This document shows positions 8,617 through 17,073 of a stretch of DNA of 64,000 nucleotides, in pieces. Where the stretch lies: contig NZ_CP126256.1 in assembly GCF_003234265.2 (NCBI RefSeq), positions 744,001 to 808,000 on the forward strand. The letters run 5' to 3'. This DNA comes from Curtobacterium sp. MCSS17_015. GTDB taxonomy: Bacteria > Actinomycetota > Actinomycetes > Actinomycetales > Microbacteriaceae. A model generated the notes under the pieces. It saw nothing but the letters and a program-made list of their open reading frames with translations. It ran no database searches and was not told the DNA's origin. Position 1 is the first letter of the stretch. Every line of letters begins with the position of its first letter. A program made the position numbers and the translations under genes.

Positions 8617-10146
8617 ATGACCGACCAGCGGATCGCCGTCGTCGTCCTCGCCGCCGGGCAGGGCACGCGCATGAAGTCCTCGCTCCCCAAGGTGCTGCAC
8701 CGGCTCGCCGGGCTGCCCCTCATCGCCCACGTGCTCCGGACCGCCGAGTCCCTGTCGCCCGAGCACGTCGCCGTCGTGGTGCGGCACGAGCGCGAGCGCG
8801 TCGCGGCGGAGACCACCGAGCGTGCGCCGGACGCCCTCGTGGTCGACCAGGACGACGTCCCGGGCACCGGCCGCGCCGTCGAGGTCGCGGTGGGCGCCCT
8901 CCCGGCCGACTTCGACGGCGTCGTCGTGGTGCTCTCCGGAGACGTCCCGCTGCTCGACGCGCAGAGCCTCCACGGGCTCGTCGACGCGCACACCAGCCAG
9001 TCCAACGCCGTCACCTTCGTCAGCGCCATCCAGGACGATCCGACCGGCCTCGGCCGGATCCTGCGTGACGCTTCCGGAGCCTTCACCGGTGTCGTCGAGC
9101 ACAAGGACGCCACCGACGAGCAGCGCGCCGTCACCGAGACGAACGCCGGCATCTACGCGTTCGACGTGACGCACCTGCGAGCGGTCCTGCCCTCGCTGAC
9201 CACCGACAACGCCCAGGGCGAGAAGTACATCACCGACGTCCCGGCGCTCATCGCCGCCCGCGGTGGCCGGGTGGACGTCGTCACCCTGACCGACCCGTGG
9301 CTGGTCGCCGGCATCAACGACCGCGCCCAGCTGTCCGACGCCGCGAGGGAACTCAACGCGCGGATCGTCCGCCGTCACCAGCTCGCGGGTGTCACGGTGC
9401 AGGACCCGACGTCGACGTGGATCGACCTCGACGTCTCGATCGAGCCGGACGCGGAACTGCTGCCCGACACGCAGCTGCTCGGCGCGACGGCGATCGCGTC
9501 CGGGGCCGTCGTCGGTCCGGGCTCCACGCTCCGCGACACCGAGGTCGGTGCCGGCGCCACCGTGAACCGGGTCGACGCCACCCTCGCGGTCATCGGGGAC
9601 GGCGCCTCGGTCGGGCCATTCGCCTACCTCCGCCCGGGCACGGTCCTCGGTGACCGCGGCAAGATCGGCACGTTCGTCGAGACGAAGAACGCCGTGATCG
9701 GCCGTGGGAGCAAGGTCCCGCACCTGTCCTACATCGGCGACGCCGAGGTCGGTGAGGACTCCAACATCGGCGCGAACACCATCACGGCGAACTACGACGG
9801 CGTGCACAAACACCGCACCGTCGTGGGCTCGGACGTCCGGACCGGGTCGCACAACGTGTTCGTCGCCCCGGTTAGGATTGGGGACGGGGCGTACACCGGT
9901 GCAGGTACGACCGTCCGCAAGGACGTGCCGGCCGGGTCGCTCGCGATCAGCTACGCCCCCCAGCGCAACACCGAGGGATGGGTCGAGGAGAACCGACCCG
10001 GCACCCCGGCGGCCGAGGCTGCTCGGCGCGCGCGGCGAATGACACCTTCGACGGTCCACGCGGCCGTCAGCGGTGGGCCCCGATCGGAGCCCAGGACATC
10101 GGCCCCGGCGGGGTCAGATCGGCCCCCACTCGGGGTCAGGGAGTGA
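8617..10146 (+). CDS. glmU: Bifunctional N-acetylglucosamine-1-phosphate uridyltransferase / glucosamine-1-phosphate acetyltransferase
   Basis: Makes UDP-GlcNAc, the precursor for peptidoglycan. 509 aa. The N-terminal pyrophosphorylase domain opens with LAAGQGTRMKSSLPKVLH (residues about 10-27). From about residue 270 the left-handed beta-helix acetyltransferase domain follows, with the hexapeptide pattern and the core SYIGDAEVGEDSNIGANTIT. A C-terminal tail of about 50 residues is longer than in E. coli, as in other actinobacteria. The start at 8617 is preferred over ATG 8608 (three codons upstream) because the mature start matches the family and CAGGAT lies 7 nt upstream. It is followed by prs only 9 bp on. 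Confidence 0.98.
   Translation: MTDQRIAVVVLAAGQGTRMKSSLPKVLHRLAGLPLIAHVLRTAESLSPEHVAVVVRHERERVAAETTERAPDALVVDQDDVPGTGRAVEVAVGALPADFDGVVVVLSGDVPLLDAQSLHGLVDAHTSQSNAVTFVSAIQDDPTGLGRILRDASGAFTGVVEHKDATDEQRAVTETNAGIYAFDVTHLRAVLPSLTTDNAQGEKYITDVPALIAARGGRVDVVTLTDPWLVAGINDRAQLSDAARELNARIVRRHQLAGVTVQDPTSTWIDLDVSIEPDAELLPDTQLLGATAIASGAVVGPGSTLRDTEVGAGATVNRVDATLAVIGDGASVGPFAYLRPGTVLGDRGKIGTFVETKNAVIGRGSKVPHLSYIGDAEVGEDSNIGANTITANYDGVHKHRTVVGSDVRTGSHNVFVAPVRIGDGAYTGAGTTVRKDVPAGSLAISYAPQRNTEGWVEENRPGTPAAEAARRARRMTPSTVHAAVSGGPRSEPRTSAPAGSDRPPLGVRE
9873..9878 (+). promoter_or_regulatory. Possible intragenic -10 element inside glmU, upstream of prs
   Basis: TAGGAT here matches the -10 elements of eno (31002) and xseB (55504-55509, minus strand). 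It is created by the in-frame codons GTT AGG ATT, all rare in this GC-rich gene. No good -35 is visible, and the element is about 280 bp before the prs start. It may give prs its own promoter. Confidence 0.3.
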
Positions 10147-10155
10147 GCACCACAC

Positions 10156-11133
10156 GTGTCCGGAATCAAGACAACCGGCCAGAAGCGACTCGTCCTGGTC
10201 GCCGGGCGAGCGCACCCGGAACTGTCAGAGGCGATCGCGGAAGAGCTCGGTGTCGACCTCGTCCCGACCGACGCCCGGACCTTCGCCAACGGCGAGCTCT
10301 ACGCCCGCTTCGACGAGTCGGTGCGGGGGTGCGACGCCTTCGTCATCCAGTCGCACACCGCCCCGATCAACGAGTGGCTCATGGAGCAGCTCATCATGGT
10401 CGACGCGCTGAAGCGTGCCTCGGCCAAGCGCATCACCGTCGTCGCGCCGTTCTACCCGTACGCCCGCCAGGACAAGAAGGGCCGCGGGCGCGAGCCGATC
10501 TCGGCCCGCCTCGTCGCCGACCTGTTCAAGGCCGCGGGCGCGCACCGCATCATGAGCGTCGACCTGCACGCGCCGCAGATCCAGGGCTTCTTCGACGGAC
10601 CTGTCGACCACCTGTTCGCCATGCCCGTCCTGCTCGAGCGCTTCAAGGAGATGCTCGACCCGGAGACCCTGACCGTCGTCTCGCCCGACATGGGGCGTGT
10701 CCGCGTCGCCGACATCTGGTCCGAGAAGCTCGGCGCCCCGCTGGCGATCATCCACAAGCGTCGCGACCCGCTCGTGCCGAACCAGGTCTCCGTGCACGAG
10801 ATCGTCGGTGACGTCTCCGGCCGCTGGTGCCTGCTCGTCGACGACCTGATCGACACCGGACGCACCATCGCCAAGGCGGCCGAAGCCCTCAAGGCCAGCG
10901 GCGCCAAGGGCGTCGTCGTCGCCGCCACCCATGCCGTGTTCTCGGACCCGGCGACCGAGCTGCTGCAGAGCGAGTTCATCGACCGCGTCGTCGTCACCGA
11001 CACGCTGCCGCTGCCGCCCGAGAAGCGCTGGGACAAGCTCGAGGTGCTGCCGATCGCCCCGCTCATCGCCCGCGCCATCCACGAGGTGTTCGACGACGGC
11101 TCCGTGACGTCGATGTTCGACGGCGCCGCCTGA
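10156..11133 (+). CDS. prs: Ribose-phosphate pyrophosphokinase (PRPP synthetase)
   Basis: Transfers pyrophosphate from ATP to ribose 5-phosphate, giving PRPP for nucleotides, histidine and tryptophan. 325 aa, normal length. Family marks: FANGELYARF near residue 42, the ATP-binding region YPYARQDKKGRGREPIS (about 102-118), SVDLHAPQIQGFF with the catalytic-region His, and the PRPP loop LVDDLIDTGRTI (about 230-241). The GTG start follows the glmU stop by 9 bp, so the two are likely co-transcribed, the classical actinobacterial glmU-prs pair. Confidence 0.98.
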   Translation: MSGIKTTGQKRLVLVAGRAHPELSEAIAEELGVDLVPTDARTFANGELYARFDESVRGCDAFVIQSHTAPINEWLMEQLIMVDALKRASAKRITVVAPFYPYARQDKKGRGREPISARLVADLFKAAGAHRIMSVDLHAPQIQGFFDGPVDHLFAMPVLLERFKEMLDPETLTVVSPDMGRVRVADIWSEKLGAPLAIIHKRRDPLVPNQVSVHEIVGDVSGRWCLLVDDLIDTGRTIAKAAEALKASGAKGVVVAATHAVFSDPATELLQSEFIDRVVVTDTLPLPPEKRWDKLEVLPIAPLIARAIHEVFDDGSVTSMFDGAA

Positions 11134-11149
11134 TCGGTCGGCGCTGACG

Positions 11150-11929
11150 GTGGCACCGACCGCGCGGGACGCCCTCGCCGCCCGGCTCCGGGCCGGCGGG
11201 AGCGTGTTCGCCGAGGACGAAGCGGACCTGCTCCTCGCAGCCGGCGACGGTGACGCCGTCCGGTTGCGCGGCCTGGTGCAGCGGCGGCTCGCGGGTGAGC
11301 CGCTCGAGTACGTCCTCGGCTGGGCGGCCTTCGACGGACACCGGGTCCGCGTGACCCCGGGGGTCTTCGTGCCCCGAGCCCGTACACGCGTCGTCGTGAC
11401 CGAAGCCGCCCGACGTCTCCGGCGGTACGACCGTGTCGTCGACCTGTGCTGCGGATCGGGGGCCGTCGCGATGGCGCTGCTCGAACGGGTGGGCGCGCTC
11501 GACCTCGTCGCGGCCGACATCGACCCCGACGCCACCGAGGTGGCGGCGGAGAACCTGGGCGACCGGGGCATCGTGGTCACCGGCGACCTGTTCGCACCCC
11601 TGCCCACACGCTTCCGCGGTGTCGTGGACGTCCTCGCCGTGAACGCCCCCTACGTGCCCACCGACGCCATCGCGACGATGCCGCCCGAGGCCCGGGAGCA
11701 CGAGCGCCGGGTCGCGCTCGACGGCGGTGTCGACGGACTCGACCTCCACCGGCGGATCGCTGCCGGCGCTGCCGACTGGGTGCGGCCCGGCGGGTCGGTG
11801 GTCATCGAGGTGTCGGGCGAGCAGGCGCCGGTCTCCGCGGACCTGTTCCGCGCGACCGGGTTCGCCGTGGAGTTCGCACAGGACGACGAGGTCGACGGGA
11901 CCTGCGTCGTCGCGACCCTGCCCGCCTGA
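11150..11929 (+). CDS. PrmC/HemK-related protein N5-glutamine methyltransferase (putative)
   Basis: 259 aa. A class I SAM-dependent methyltransferase fold with the SAM-binding motif VVDLCCGSGAVAMALL (about 98-113) and the acidic residue in AADIDPDA. The substrate-binding NPPY of HemK-type enzymes reads NAPY (about residue 165), as in the PrmC-related actinobacterial subfamily. The N-terminal part (LAGEPLEYVLGWAAFDG) matches the release-factor-binding region. True PrmC usually sits beside prfA, so this is probably a paralogue with an unknown target. It lies 16 bp after prs and is probably in the same transcript. Confidence 0.88.
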   Translation: MAPTARDALAARLRAGGSVFAEDEADLLLAAGDGDAVRLRGLVQRRLAGEPLEYVLGWAAFDGHRVRVTPGVFVPRARTRVVVTEAARRLRRYDRVVDLCCGSGAVAMALLERVGALDLVAADIDPDATEVAAENLGDRGIVVTGDLFAPLPTRFRGVVDVLAVNAPYVPTDAIATMPPEAREHERRVALDGGVDGLDLHRRIAAGAADWVRPGGSVVIEVSGEQAPVSADLFRATGFAVEFAQDDEVDGTCVVATLPA

Positions 11930-12014
11930 GCGCAGGCTGCCGGTCGCTCCCCCCCCCGAGGTCGTGGCCGTCGCGACTGCCGCGGCCGTCGTGACGGCGG
12001 CGACGGGGTTCGCG

Positions 12015-13592
12015 TCAGGACGCCGTGATGGTGACGCCGTGCCACCCGGTCGCACCGTTCGGTGCCGGCGGCCGCTGCACGCTCGTCTGCACCTCGCCGT
12101 CCGCGCTGACGGCCCGGACCTGCACGTCGTGCCGACCCTCCGTCGCCGTCCAGCGGTAGACCCACTGCCGCCACGTGTCGGCGGAGACCGAGTCCGCCAG
12201 CTCGGCGTCCTGCCAGTCCGCGTCACCGACCTTGACCTGCACGGCCTTCACCCCGGTGTGCGGCTGCCAGGCGACACCCGCGATCGGGACCCGGTCGCCG
12301 ACGGACACGGACGCGCCGTCGGCCGGGGTGTCGATGCGGGATTCGAGTTTGACCGGACCGCGCTCGGACCAGCCTCGCGGCGTCCAGTACCCCTGCGCTC
12401 GGGAGAACCGCGTCACCTCGAGTTCGGTCACCCACTTCGTCGCGGACACGTAGCCGAACAGTCCGGGGACGACCAGCCGTGCGGGGAAGCCGTGCTCGGC
12501 GGGCAGCGGGTCGCCGTTCATGCCGACCGCCAGGAGCGCGTCCGTCCCCTCGTCCTGCAGGACGTCGAGCGGGGTGCCGGCCGTGAAGCCGTCGACGCTG
12601 CGGGACAGCACCATGTCCGCCCCGGCGCGGGGCCGAGCGCGTGCCAGGAGCGAGCGGATCGGGTAGCCGAGCCACAGCGCGTTGCCGATGAGGTCCCCGC
12701 CGACCTCGTTCGACACGCAGCTCAGCGTCGCCATGTGCTCCTCGAGGGGGAGCGCGAGCAGCTCGTCCCAGGTGAGTTCGATGTCCTCCTCGACCTCACC
12801 CGTGATCCTGAGCGACCAGTCGGCGGGGTCGACGGCGGGGACGCGGAGCGCGGTGTCGATGCGGTAGAAGTCGGCGTTCGGCGTGACGTACGGGGTGATC
12901 CCCTCGACGTCGAGAGCAGCACCGCTCGGGACGGGAGCGGCAGCCGTCGCGGGCTCCGGCAGGCGCACGGCCCGGCGGACCGCGGCTGCTGCCTGCAGGG
13001 AGGCCGACCCGATCCGGGAGGCCCCTCCCACCACCGCCGCGACCGCTGCGGTCGTCACCGTCCACGCGATGAAGGACCGCCGTCCGACCGCCCCGGCCCG
13101 GGCGGGATCGGCGGAGGGGACGGCACGCGCGTCCTCCCACCGGTGCAGGCGCTGCAGCAGGAGGCGCAGCACCACCACGGCGGCAGCGACACCGGCGACC
13201 GTGGGAGCGCCGTCGAGGGTACCGCTCCCGGCACGGGTCGTGACCGCGAGGAGCGCGAGGACACCGCCGGCGGCGAAGACGAGCGCTCCGTACGGCGGGT
13301 GGCGGCGTTCGAGTACGCCCGCGCCGGCCGTGACCGCCACCAGGACGACGGTCATGAGGACGAACAGTGCGACCTTGTCGCCGGTGCCGAACAGCGAAAC
13401 CATCAGGTCCTTCGCCGCCCGGGGAGCGAGGTCGATGACGGCTGAACCGACCGCGACCAGGGGGCTGCCCGCGCCACCGAGGACCAGTGCGCCGAGCTCG
13501 GCCACGGCGAGGAACGCGAGCATCGCGATGACGCCGACGAGCGCTGCGGCCCACCTGCGGTGCGGGAGGAGGCGCGGGTCTGGCTCGGTCAC
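12015..13592 (-). CDS. Membrane-anchored molybdopterin-dependent oxidoreductase (sulfite-oxidase family)
   Basis: 525 aa. The N-terminus has four to five predicted membrane helices (residues about 12-180). Then comes a periplasmic molybdopterin domain with LSCVSNEVGGDLIGNALWLG (Cys about 336 is the expected molybdenum ligand), HGFPARLVVPGLFGYVSATKW, and a C-terminal Ig-like dimerisation domain (VPIAGVAWQPHTGVKAVQVKV). This architecture is common in actinobacteria; the substrate is unknown. TACGAT (13599-13604) lies exactly 6 nt before the GTG start, suggesting a leaderless mRNA. It is convergent with the methyltransferase gene; the 85-bp gap contains a run of nine C at 11949-11957. Confidence 0.94.
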   Translation of the reverse strand: MTEPDPRLLPHRRWAAALVGVIAMLAFLAVAELGALVLGGAGSPLVAVGSAVIDLAPRAAKDLMVSLFGTGDKVALFVLMTVVLVAVTAGAGVLERRHPPYGALVFAAGGVLALLAVTTRAGSGTLDGAPTVAGVAAAVVVLRLLLQRLHRWEDARAVPSADPARAGAVGRRSFIAWTVTTAAVAAVVGGASRIGSASLQAAAAVRRAVRLPEPATAAAPVPSGAALDVEGITPYVTPNADFYRIDTALRVPAVDPADWSLRITGEVEEDIELTWDELLALPLEEHMATLSCVSNEVGGDLIGNALWLGYPIRSLLARARPRAGADMVLSRSVDGFTAGTPLDVLQDEGTDALLAVGMNGDPLPAEHGFPARLVVPGLFGYVSATKWVTELEVTRFSRAQGYWTPRGWSERGPVKLESRIDTPADGASVSVGDRVPIAGVAWQPHTGVKAVQVKVGDADWQDAELADSVSADTWRQWVYRWTATEGRHDVQVRAVSADGEVQTSVQRPPAPNGATGWHGVTITAS

Positions 13593-13718
13593 GTTCGGAT
13601 CGTAGGTCAGTGGTGCTGGGAACCAGGCGTCGGACGGGGTCCCGCCAGAGCGTTCATCCGGGAGCGAGGTGCATCGTGCTGGTGCCGTGACAGGATCGCA
13701 GGGTGCCGACCCGACCGT

Positions 13719-14393
13719 GTGCCCGGCCCTGGTCGCGCCCGGGGCTGGCACGGCTGGACCTCCGCGGGTCGACTCCTCGCGCTGCGGTGGGCGGTCGTCG
13801 CGGTCTGGGCTGCGCTCCTCACCGTCCGCGTCGTCGTCGTCACGGTCGACCCGGACGCGGACCTGCGTGCGTTCGGTGTCGCCGAGGCGATCGCCGTCAC
13901 CGTCGGCGTGGCGGTCGTCGTCATCGCTGTCGTCCGGGCCCGCAGCGTCGGCCGTCGTCGTGAGGACGACGTCCTCGCCCTCGCGGTACGACGCATCGAC
14001 CCCACTGTCTGGTCGGTGCCCGCGAGCCCGACCCAGGAACTCCGTGGGATGATCGAGGCCGTCCGGCCCGAGGTGCCCCTGTCCGACCGCGTGACGTGGG
14101 CGTTCGGCGCGACGGAGGCCTCGATGTGGGAACTCGACGAGCGCCGGGCGACGCGGTTGCTCGTCATCCGCTGGAGCCGGGTCATGCACGTCGGGGTCGA
14201 GGAGGTCCTCGTGCCGGGCGCCGGTCGACGCACTGCTCCTGCCCTTGCGCTCCACTACGTCCGGGCCGACGACACCACCGCCGTCGCGACGTTCTTCGTC
14301 CGCGCGGCACCGGGGTCCGACCGGTTGCTCGGTCCGGGCGACCGTCTCGACGGGCTGCTCGCCCGGCTCGCCCGGGAACGCATCGTCGCCTGA
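13719..14393 (+). CDS. Hypothetical membrane protein
   Basis: Unrecognised family, about 224 aa. Two adjacent membrane helices near the N-terminus (LLALRWAVVAVWAALLTVRV and EAIAVTVGVAVVVIAVV) are followed by a soluble domain of about 150 residues with SPTQELRGMIEAVRP and WSRVMHVGVEEVLVPG. The start is uncertain. GTG 13719 is the first in-frame start giving a sensible N-terminus, but a -10-like CAGGAT at 13691 points to GTG 13703, which is out of frame. It is divergent from the molybdopterin gene, with 126 bp between starts. Confidence 0.62.
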   Translation: MPGPGRARGWHGWTSAGRLLALRWAVVAVWAALLTVRVVVVTVDPDADLRAFGVAEAIAVTVGVAVVVIAVVRARSVGRRREDDVLALAVRRIDPTVWSVPASPTQELRGMIEAVRPEVPLSDRVTWAFGATEASMWELDERRATRLLVIRWSRVMHVGVEEVLVPGAGRRTAPALALHYVRADDTTAVATFFVRAAPGSDRLLGPGDRLDGLLARLARERIVA

Positions 14394-14409
14394 GGTCGAT
14401 GCCCGGGGC

Positions 14410-14438
14410 AGCGGGCCCCGTCAGCGACGGAGCCCGCT
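14410..14438. terminator. Hairpin between convergent genes
   Basis: Stem of 12 matches in 13 (AGCGGGC at 14410, GCCCGCT ending at 14438) around a 3-nt loop. It lies between the ends of the membrane-protein gene and gnd and could serve both. Confidence 0.6.
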
Positions 14439-14483
14439 GTTCCGGCGGACCCGAGCAGTCCCGGGCCCAGCGCACCCGTCCGC

Positions 14484-15941
14484 TCAGTGGGTGGACGGCT
14501 CCTGTTCGACCTCACGACGGTCGTCCTCGGACCACAGGGTGTGGAACGTGCCGTCCTTGTCGATGCGCTGGTAGGTGTGCGCCCCGAAGAAGTCACGCTG
14601 TCCCTGGATGAGCGCAGCGGGCAGTCGCTCGGACGCGAGCGAGTCGAAGTACGACAGCGCGGACGAGAAACCGGGTGCCGGGATCCCCGACGCGGCCGCG
14701 ATCCCGACGATGCGACGCCAGGCTGCTTCACCCTCGGCGACGGCGTTCGCGAAGTACGGGTCGACCAGCAGCGACTCGAGCTCGGGGTTCTCGTCGTACG
14801 CCTCGACGATGCGGTTGAGGAACTGCGCGCGGATGATGCAGCCGCCGCGCCAGATCTTCGCCATGTCGCCGAGGGCGATGTCCCAGCCGTACTCCTTCGC
14901 CCCCGCGATGATGAGGTCGAAGCCCTGCGCGTACGCGACGACCTTCGACGCGTAGAGCGCCGCTCGGACGTCGTCGGCGAAGGTGTCGGGCACTTCGACG
15001 ATCGACGGACGGTTCTGCACCGACTTCTGGACCGCGGCGCGCTGCGACGACCTCGATGACACCGCGCGGGCGAACACCGCCTCGCCGATGCCGGAGACGG
15101 GGATGCCGAGGCCGACCGCGTTCTGCACGGTCCAGACGCCGGTGCCCTTCGAGCCGGCGGCGTCGCGGATGAGGTCGACGAGCGGTGTGCCGGTGTCGGC
15201 GTCCTGCTGCTTGAGGACCTCACCGGTGATCTCGATCAGGTAGGACTCGAGGTCGCCCTTGTTCCACTCGTCGAACACGTCGACGAGCTGGTCGACGCTG
15301 TACCCGCCGACGCGGCGGAGCAGGTCGTAGGACTCCGCGATGAGCTGCATGTCGGCGTACTCGATGCCGTTGTGCACCATCTTCACGAAGTGCCCGGCAC
15401 CGTCGGTCCCGACGTGCGTCACACAGGGCTCACCCTCGGCGACGGCCGCGATCGACTTCAGGATCGGCCCGAGCGTCTCCCAGGCCTCGTCCGATCCGCC
15501 GGGCATGATCGACGGCCCGTGCAGCGCGCCCTCTTCGCCGCCCGAGATGCCGGTGCCGACGAAGTTGAGGCCCTTCTCACGCAGGTCGTGCTCGCGGCGC
15601 ATGGTGTCGTGGAAGTTCGCGTTGCCGCCGTCGACGATGATGTCGCCCGGCTCGAACCGCTCGGCGAGCTGCGAGACCACCGCGTCGGTGCCCTTGCCGG
15701 CCTGGACCATGATGATCGCGGTCCGCGGCTTCGACAGCGAGGCGACGAAACCGTCGATGTCCTCGGACGCGATGAAGCCCATGTCGCCGTGCTCGTTCAT
15801 GAGCTCTTCGGTGCGGGCGTAGGTGCGGTTGTAGACCGCGACGGTGTTGCCCTCTCGTGACGCGAGGTTCCGCGCCAGGTTCGAGCCCATCACTGCGAGG
15901 CCGATGACCCCGATGTTCGCCTGTTCCTTGTTGTCTGCCAC
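14484..15941 (-). CDS. gnd: 6-phosphogluconate dehydrogenase, decarboxylating
   Basis: Oxidative decarboxylation of 6-phosphogluconate to ribulose 5-phosphate with NADP. 485 aa, the long form. The Rossmann motif is IGVIGLAVMGSNLARNLASR (residues about 10-29), the substrate region has GTGISGGEEGALHGPSIMPG, and KMVHNGIEYADMQLIAE carries the catalytic Lys. The GTG start at 15941 has GAAGGAG at good distance. It is divergent from gluconokinase, so the pair moves external gluconate directly into the pentose phosphate pathway. Confidence 0.98.
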   Translation of the reverse strand: MADNKEQANIGVIGLAVMGSNLARNLASREGNTVAVYNRTYARTEELMNEHGDMGFIASEDIDGFVASLSKPRTAIIMVQAGKGTDAVVSQLAERFEPGDIIVDGGNANFHDTMRREHDLREKGLNFVGTGISGGEEGALHGPSIMPGGSDEAWETLGPILKSIAAVAEGEPCVTHVGTDGAGHFVKMVHNGIEYADMQLIAESYDLLRRVGGYSVDQLVDVFDEWNKGDLESYLIEITGEVLKQQDADTGTPLVDLIRDAAGSKGTGVWTVQNAVGLGIPVSGIGEAVFARAVSSRSSQRAAVQKSVQNRPSIVEVPDTFADDVRAALYASKVVAYAQGFDLIIAGAKEYGWDIALGDMAKIWRGGCIIRAQFLNRIVEAYDENPELESLLVDPYFANAVAEGEAAWRRIVGIAAASGIPAPGFSSALSYFDSLASERLPAALIQGQRDFFGAHTYQRIDKDGTFHTLWSEDDRREVEQEPSTH

Positions 15942-16054
15942 GTCGACTCCTTCGTGTCCTGACGGCCACGGCCAATCTATGCAGCCCCCGATGTGCTCAT
16001 CCAGGTCTTCCGCATCCTGGGTACGGCGGTCCCCCTGGTTCGTACTGTGGGTGC

Positions 16055-16582
16055 ATGGCCGATGCGACCGTCCTCCCGCCCGTGCTCGTGATGGGGGTCT
16101 CCGGCTCCGGCAAGTCCACCGTCGGCGAAGCCCTGACGCAGGCGCTCGTCGCCCGCGGGGAAGCCGCGGAGTTCGTCGACGCCGACGCGCTCCACCCGCA
16201 GTCCAACGTCGACAAGATGCGCGACGGCGTCCCCCTCACGGACGAGGACCGGCGGCCGTGGCTCGACGCGTGCTCGTCCCGGATCGCCGACGTCCAGGCC
16301 TCCGGCTCTCGTTGCGTGATGGCGAACTCGGCCCTCAAGCGCGTCTACCGCGACCGCCTCCGCGAGGACGCGCCGGGTCTCTTCATCGCCTTCCTCGACG
16401 GCTCACGCGACCTCATCGCGGAGCGACAGCGCCACCGACACCACGAGTACATGCCGAACTCGCTGCTCGACTCGCAGTTCGCGACGCTCGAGCGCCCGGA
16501 GTCGGACGAGGCCTCGGCCGCCGTCCCGATCCGCGGGTCCGTCGACGAGACGGTCGCCGCGATCCTCGCGGTCCTGCCCTGA
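16055..16582 (+). CDS. gntK: Gluconokinase
   Basis: Phosphorylates gluconate to 6-phosphogluconate, the substrate of the divergently encoded Gnd. 175 aa, usual GntK/IdnK size. The P-loop is MGVSGSGKST (about 13-22), and FVDADALHPQSNVDKMRDGVPLTDEDR (about 41-67) is the conserved gluconokinase block; HRHHEYMPNSLLDSQFATLE follows. TACTGT (16043-16048) lies exactly 6 nt before the ATG, so the mRNA is probably leaderless. No gluconate permease or GntR regulator is next to it. Confidence 0.96.
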   Translation: MADATVLPPVLVMGVSGSGKSTVGEALTQALVARGEAAEFVDADALHPQSNVDKMRDGVPLTDEDRRPWLDACSSRIADVQASGSRCVMANSALKRVYRDRLREDAPGLFIAFLDGSRDLIAERQRHRHHEYMPNSLLDSQFATLERPESDEASAAVPIRGSVDETVAAILAVLP

Positions 16583-16614
16583 GCGTCCCGTGCTGGACGG
16601 TCTGACCGTCGTGT

Positions 16615-16857
16615 CTACTTCCGGCTGAGTTCCGATCGGCGGGCGCGGTACTCCTCGGCGTCGATCTCGCCGCGCGCGAACCGGTCGGCGAGCACCGACC
16701 GCGCGTCGGCGAGCGCCCGTCCGGCACCACGGCGCAGGACTCCGAAGACGAGCGCTCCGACGACGAGCAGGAGCAGGAGCACGGGGAACACGGGGAAGCC
16801 GTGCGACGGCGCTCCGCCGTGCCAGTACGGAGCGGTGGCAGCGAGTGTGGTGAGCAT
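16615..16857 (-). CDS. SHOCT-domain small membrane protein
   Basis: 80 aa. One membrane helix (FPVLLLLLVVGALVFGVL, about residues 26-43) is followed by a C-terminal SHOCT motif: LADRFARGEIDAEEYRARRSEL (about 56-77). SHOCT proteins are small membrane or oligomerising modules of unclear role. GGAGG stands a few bases before the ATG. It is divergent from the histidine kinase/response regulator pair and may be its target (inference). Confidence 0.88.
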   Translation of the reverse strand: MLTTLAATAPYWHGGAPSHGFPVFPVLLLLLVVGALVFGVLRRGAGRALADARSVLADRFARGEIDAEEYRARRSELSRK

Positions 16858-16995
16858 GGGGACCTCCGAGGTCGGTGTTCGTGCCGCGGTCGCGACACGA
16901 CAAGGCTGCCGCCCGGGAGGCCCGACGCGCGTCCGCTGGGCGAGCCCACTCCCGCCTGCTCCCGCCGGTGCACCCTCGCCCGTCCCTCCACAGGC

Positions 16996-17017
16996 GACTA
17001 CTCCCTCGGGCGTAGTC
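16996..17017. promoter_or_regulatory. Candidate operator between the SHOCT gene and the two-component genes
   Basis: Perfect inverted repeat GACTAC (16996-17001), 10 nt, GTAGTC (17012-17017), flanked by two copies of CCACAGGCG (16988-16996 and 17017-17025). Its centre is about 66 bp upstream of the presumed kinase transcription start, a position used by activators. A dimeric NarL-type regulator, encoded by the second downstream gene, would fit such a site. Confidence 0.45.
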
Positions 17018-17061
17018 CACAGGCGCTCCCGGTGCGCGATGTCCCGGGGGAGGGCCGACCG

Positions 17062-17067
17062 TAGGCT
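17062..17067 (+). promoter_or_regulatory. -10 element of the two-component operon
   Basis: TAGGCT followed by exactly 6 nt and the ATG of the kinase, the arrangement found at many genes in this window. Confidence 0.6.
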
Positions 17068-17073
17068 CGCTGC

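Noticed and set aside
8149..10059. A 636-codon minus-strand frame opposite glmU
   Set aside because: It is a shadow of glmU with no recognisable domain.
11949..11957. 6C-type RNA signalled by the run of nine C
   Set aside because: The run is not in the loop of a hairpin and there is no second C-rich loop; it is probably a simple homopolymer between convergent genes.
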